7,455 nt of DNA, from NCBI GenBank assembly GCA_018500045.2, contig JAHBAQ020000039.1:1-7455 (forward strand), given 5' to 3'. Origin of the DNA: Candidatus Shapirobacteria bacterium. Its GTDB lineage: Bacteria > Patescibacteriota > Microgenomatia > UBA12405. Under the pieces are notes generated by a model. That model had not been told where the DNA came from and ran no database searches. It worked only from the letters and a program-made list of their open reading frames with translations. Position 1 is the stretch's first letter; each line of letters begins with the position of its first letter. The translations under genes were made by a program, and so were the position numbers. Of the stretch, positions 5,040 to 7,455 are shown piece by piece.

Positions 5040-5519
5040 ATGAAAAATTTTGGAAATGACCGTGGATTTAAAAATTTTAGCGACAGAAGTTTTGGTGGTG
5101 GTAACCGCAGCCGAAGTTTTGGTGGCAACCGAGGTGGATTTGATCGTGGCAGAAGTGATCGACAAATGTACGATGCTGTTTGTGATAAATGTGGTAAAGA
5201 TTGCCAAGTACCTTTTATGCCAACTGGAGAAAAGCCAGTTTATTGCAGTAACTGTTTTGAAAAAACCAGTGGCCGTGATGGAGGTAGTGAAAGAAGTTTT
5301 GGTGGTGGTAACAGAGACTTTGGCGGAAATAATCGAAGATTTGAAGCCAGAGATACTAAAGATTATGCCCAAGAAAATACTAGAGCTGAAATTGAAGCTT
5401 TAAATAAAAAACTTGATAGAATCATTGATCTTTTGACAGCTCAAAAAACTATGGTAGCTGAAAAGAAAATCAAAAAATCTAAGATAATCGAATCTCCGAT
5501 AGAAGAAACTCAGGAATAA
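5040..5519 (+). CDS. CxxC-x17-CxxC zinc-ribbon protein with RG/FGGN-rich arms and coiled coil
   Basis: This 159-residue protein has four parts. The N-terminal arm (1-43) is low-complexity and rich in Arg, Gly, Phe and Asn, with units RSFGGGNR (16-23) and RSFGGNR (25-31). The zinc ribbon (about 44-75) has C48-x2-C51 and C69-x2-C72 separated by exactly 17 residues, including VPFMPTGEKPVYC. This pattern is the CxxC-x17-CxxC domain, which to my knowledge is frequent in CPR genomes and has no settled function. A second low-complexity arm (about 76-104) repeats RSFGGGNR (85-92) and RDFGGNNR (92-99). The C-terminal part (about 110-140) is a likely coiled coil with Leu/Ile heptads, followed by a Lys-rich, then acidic tail. 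The composition suggests nucleic-acid (probably RNA) binding and oligomerisation; this is inferred from analogy with RGG proteins. The TAA lies 1 nt from the stop of the convergent gene. Confidence 0.85.
   Translation: MKNFGNDRGFKNFSDRSFGGGNRSRSFGGNRGGFDRGRSDRQMYDAVCDKCGKDCQVPFMPTGEKPVYCSNCFEKTSGRDGGSERSFGGGNRDFGGNNRRFEARDTKDYAQENTRAEIEALNKKLDRIIDLLTAQKTMVAEKKIKKSKIIESPIEETQE
5085..5105 (+). repeat. 21-bp direct repeat, copy 1 (RG-rich coding repeat)
   Basis: This segment is identical over 21 bp to 5292-5312. It encodes the SFGGGN part of the RSFGGGNR unit in the same frame, with a related partial copy at about 5113-5125. Identity at the DNA level suggests recent internal duplication or gene conversion rather than amino-acid constraint alone. 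Confidence 0.8.
5292..5312 (+). repeat. 21-bp direct repeat, copy 2 (RG-rich coding repeat)
   Basis: This is the second exact copy of 5085-5105, lying on the far side of the zinc-ribbon segment. The metal-binding core is therefore bracketed by near-identical low-complexity DNA, which could recombine and excise the core. Confidence 0.8.
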
Positions 5520-5520
5520 A

Positions 5521-6084
5521 TCAATAATCGGTGTTTGAACGTATGGCTTTTATGTCTGATTGACTGTAAGGTATTAGAGGTCTTTTGACGCCTGAGGTAT
5601 CATCATTAACGGTAGAGTAATTGTAATAGAACTTTATTTCGGGATTTGATTGATCGATTAAAAAATGGAAAAAACTTTTTGGTTTAGAAAATTTGAATGT
5701 TTTTATATTTTTGGTTTCAAACAAACTCTGGAATTTTTTTAAAATTTCCTGATCACCGCCGATGAAGCCATTTTGGGCAGTTTCGAGAAAATTTAACTGT
5801 TCAGGAAATAAATAGTTGTCAGGCGGAGTAAAATGAAAAGCTTTTAAATGACCATTGGTGTCTTTAATTAATCCCGAAACACATGGTCCGGCACCGAAAC
5901 TGTGTAAAAATCCAGAATTGGTTTCGCTAAGATCAACAATGGTTCCAATTTCAACACTTAGTGAATTGTCAGGAATAAGATCTTCAAATCTGTCATTATT
6001 TTTTACATTAACTGCTTTAATTGTCTGGCTAACTGATTGTTCTCTTGGTTCAGAATGGTTGGGAAAGGAGGCATCTTTTTCCAT
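5521..6084 (-). CDS. CheD-like protein (candidate Cys-His glutamine deamidase), divergent
   Basis: This 187-residue protein has a polar, probably disordered start (1-40), then a segment resembling the core of CheD, the glutamine deamidase of chemoreceptors. In VEIGTIVDLSETNSGFLHSFGAGPCVSGLIKD (44-75) the block before the Cys follows CheD's G-x-x-x-V...T-LGLGSCV. C68 aligns with the catalytic Cys, S62 sits six residues before it where CheD has the active-site Thr, and H84 in AFHFTPPD (82-89) matches CheD's H-x-x-LPD. The Cys-His spacing is 16, against 17 in Thermotoga CheD. GFIGGD (106-111) matches CheD's GGA strand, but the stretch between HxxxPD and GG is shorter. No chemotaxis gene is nearby. 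The gene starts 2 nt after the peptidase stop (TAAGTATG), so translation is probably coupled. The fold is a reasoned guess; the target is unknown. Confidence 0.5.
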   Translation of the reverse strand: MEKDASFPNHSEPREQSVSQTIKAVNVKNNDRFEDLIPDNSLSVEIGTIVDLSETNSGFLHSFGAGPCVSGLIKDTNGHLKAFHFTPPDNYLFPEQLNFLETAQNGFIGGDQEILKKFQSLFETKNIKTFKFSKPKSFFHFLIDQSNPEIKFYYNYSTVNDDTSGVKRPLIPYSQSDIKAIRSNTDY

Positions 6085-6086
6085 AC

Positions 6087-7286
6087 TTATATTTGGAACT
6101 GACCATTTTGGTAAAGAATAATTTTTTTACCAGATTTGAGAGTGGCAGTGACGACTCTATCTGATGTGGCGATAATATCGGTGTGAACAGATGAATCATT
6201 AAAACCTAAATTTTCCCAATCTTTTGAGGTTAATTTATTTAATTTTCCATTAAAAGTGTCTTTGTAAGCTGAGCCGAGAGCAATATGAGTATTACCAAAT
6301 GGACCGCCAAAATTTTCATCATAAAGTGTTTCAGCCATAAATTTGTTGATTTTAGAAAAACGTTTGTCAGTAAGAGAAAACTCCCCTATTTTGTCACTAT
6401 TTGGAGTTTTAATAAGTTCCTGTAAATATTTTTCACCGTACCCGGCTTCGGATTTAACCACTAAACCATTTTTAAAAGTTAATTTAATATTTTTGATTAA
6501 ATTACCTTGGCGATAAAGCGGTTGATTAAAATAAATGTAGCCGTTAGTACCACGCCAATCGGGTGAAGTAAAAATTTCAAAACTAGGAATATTACGACCG
6601 CCACCACCTAACCATTGGCGGTTTTGACCAATAGTAATGTTTAAATCGGTATCTCTGGCTTTTATATTAACTTCAACTATTTCGAGTTTGTTTAACTTTT
6701 GGCGAATTTTATTGCTTTTATTTTGAACTGACTGCCATTTTTTTACCGGGTCAGAATAATTTAAAAAACAGGCTTTGATAACTTGTTGCCAGGCTTGACC
6801 TAAGGTGAGTTTAGCTTCGGCAGCCATAGCTGGGGTGGGAAATAAACCAATAGTCCAAGTTAATTTGCCTTTATTTTCCTTGTTATCGCGCCAATCTTTG
6901 TAGGGTTTAAAAACCATATTTCGTTCCATAATTAAACGAGGATCAATACCTTCGAGTTCGTGATAATTGGTTTCAGCTAAAATCATAAGAAAATGATCGG
7001 TTTGTTTGACTCGGCCTTTCATAAAAGTAGCCGGGAAAAACTTGAGTTGATCAGGTGAAGCTAATTCATAAAATTCCCGAGACATCTCGTCGGGAAGATA
7101 TTGAATGATAGGATGAGCACCACTTTTGAGAACTGAGCGTTGGAGAGAAATTAAAAGTGGTTTGGCAGACTCAGGCACTTGAAGAAAAACCACTTCACCG
7201 GGCTTAACTCCTTTACCGCTATTTAGGGCAAATTTAACCAGAACATCGGCGTATTTATCGAGGATTTTTGGTGATGGAAGATACAT
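6087..7286 (-). CDS. M29-family metallo-aminopeptidase
   Basis: The M29 family (AmpS/AmpT type) holds cytosolic dinuclear-metal aminopeptidases with broad specificity for N-terminal residues. The length, 399 residues, is normal. The N-terminal domain runs from LDKYADVLVKFALNSGKGVKPGEVVFL (9-35) through about 200. The C-terminal catalytic half holds every expected metal ligand in the right order and spacing: E237 (IPSFEIFTSP), E302 (IGEF), H334 and Y341 seven residues apart (NTHIALGSAY), and H368 and D370 two apart (VHTDII). An acidic DEN (323-325) precedes the GGPFGNTH turn as in relatives. It should be active and supply amino acids from peptides, a plausible need in a host-dependent, auxotrophic cell. 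It is the middle gene of a minus-strand operon, with gaps of 4 nt before and 2 nt after it and no Shine-Dalgarno. Confidence 0.92.
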   Translation of the reverse strand: MYLPSPKILDKYADVLVKFALNSGKGVKPGEVVFLQVPESAKPLLISLQRSVLKSGAHPIIQYLPDEMSREFYELASPDQLKFFPATFMKGRVKQTDHFLMILAETNYHELEGIDPRLIMERNMVFKPYKDWRDNKENKGKLTWTIGLFPTPAMAAEAKLTLGQAWQQVIKACFLNYSDPVKKWQSVQNKSNKIRQKLNKLEIVEVNIKARDTDLNITIGQNRQWLGGGGRNIPSFEIFTSPDWRGTNGYIYFNQPLYRQGNLIKNIKLTFKNGLVVKSEAGYGEKYLQELIKTPNSDKIGEFSLTDKRFSKINKFMAETLYDENFGGPFGNTHIALGSAYKDTFNGKLNKLTSKDWENLGFNDSSVHTDIIATSDRVVTATLKSGKKIILYQNGQFQI

Positions 7287-7290
7287 TGGT

Positions 7291-7455
7291 TTATTTTAAT
7301 AACTCAAGACATTTTTGTCTATAAGCTCCACGGGCTTCTGAGGAAACTAGTTTAGCAACTTCAATAACAATTTGATGAGCTTTTTGATCAACATCAAGGT
7401 TTGACATTGTAGGTGAATTACAGTCGATTAATTGACCTGTTCTGAAGCTTACTGG
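7291..7455 (-). CDS. 3' end of an unrecognised gene, cut by the window edge
   Basis: An open minus-strand frame enters from the right edge and ends in TAA at 7291-7293, giving 54 residues. They begin PVSFRTGQLIDCNSPT and continue MSNLDVDQKAHQIVIEVAK, then LVSSEARGAYRQKCLELLK. The last ~35 residues look like one amphipathic helix or a helix pair. I do not recognise the family. The frame stays open to the edge, so this is probably the C-terminus of a longer protein, although an ATG at codon 17 (ending at 7407) would give a complete 38-residue protein. The stop lies 4 nt before the M29 peptidase ATG, so it should be the first visible gene of that operon. Confidence 0.55.
   Translation of the reverse strand, partial: PVSFRTGQLIDCNSPTMSNLDVDQKAHQIVIEVAKLVSSEARGAYRQKCLELLK

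Noticed and set aside
5016..5403. Overlapping frames of about 117 residues on both strands (5016-5372 minus, 5050-5403 plus), Thr/Ser-rich or Val/Glu-rich
   Set aside because: They are shadows produced by the repetitive RG-rich coding DNA. The frame with four zinc-binding Cys is the real one.
5513..5530. Terminator between the zinc-ribbon and CheD-like genes
   Set aside because: The gap is a single base, and I see no stem with a T-run on either strand.
5521..6084. Calling the CheD-like protein a secreted CNF-type toxin
   Set aside because: It has no signal peptide, membrane or receptor-binding domain and no immunity gene, and it is coupled to a housekeeping peptidase.

Overview
The window looks like a piece of a small, AT-rich, tightly packed bacterial genome of the Candidatus Patescibacteria (CPR) type. 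This is inferred from gene content and style: short intergenic gaps, convergent genes whose stop codons interlock, almost no Shine-Dalgarno sequences, a CxxC-x17-CxxC zinc-ribbon protein, a divergent Maf, and a tRNA without encoded CCA. No marker gene here fixes the lineage. TGA is used as a stop (3820-3822, and the minus-strand stop at 5521-5523), so the TGA=Gly code of some CPR groups does not apply. The first 19 bases are an exact Tn5/Nextera mosaic-end adapter, so the left edge is a library artefact and the first gene is cut by it.

Layout, left to right. The adapter (1-19) runs into the 3' end of dprA (+). A polytopic GT-C/PIG-V-like glycosyltransferase (-) follows, then tRNA-Glu(CUC) (+) with an unusual T-loop. 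Next come a small orphan protein (-), a Maf-type nucleotide pyrophosphatase with an altered signature (+), and a divergent SAM-methyltransferase-like protein (-). After these are a stand-alone O6-alkylguanine-DNA alkyltransferase domain (+), a LytR-CpsA-Psr protein (+), and a small zinc-ribbon protein embedded in RG/FGGN-rich low-complexity sequence with a C-terminal coiled coil (+). The right end is a tight minus-strand operon, in order of transcription: the 3' end of an unrecognised gene, an M29 metallo-aminopeptidase, and a protein that looks like a divergent CheD-type glutamine deamidase.

Functional themes are DNA uptake and repair (DprA, alkyltransferase), nucleotide-pool sanitation (Maf), cell-envelope glycopolymers (GT-C enzyme, LCP), and peptide or protein processing (M29 peptidase with the CheD-like protein). 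No CRISPR array, insertion sequence, prophage or defence island is visible. No stretch longer than 300 bases lacks a gene.

The points most worth a second look are the CheD-like protein next to a peptidase with no chemotaxis gene in view, C in place of the near-universal U55 in tRNA-Glu, the RG-rich zinc-ribbon protein, substitutions at key positions in Maf and the alkyltransferase, and -10-like boxes lying directly before start codons, which suggest leaderless mRNAs.
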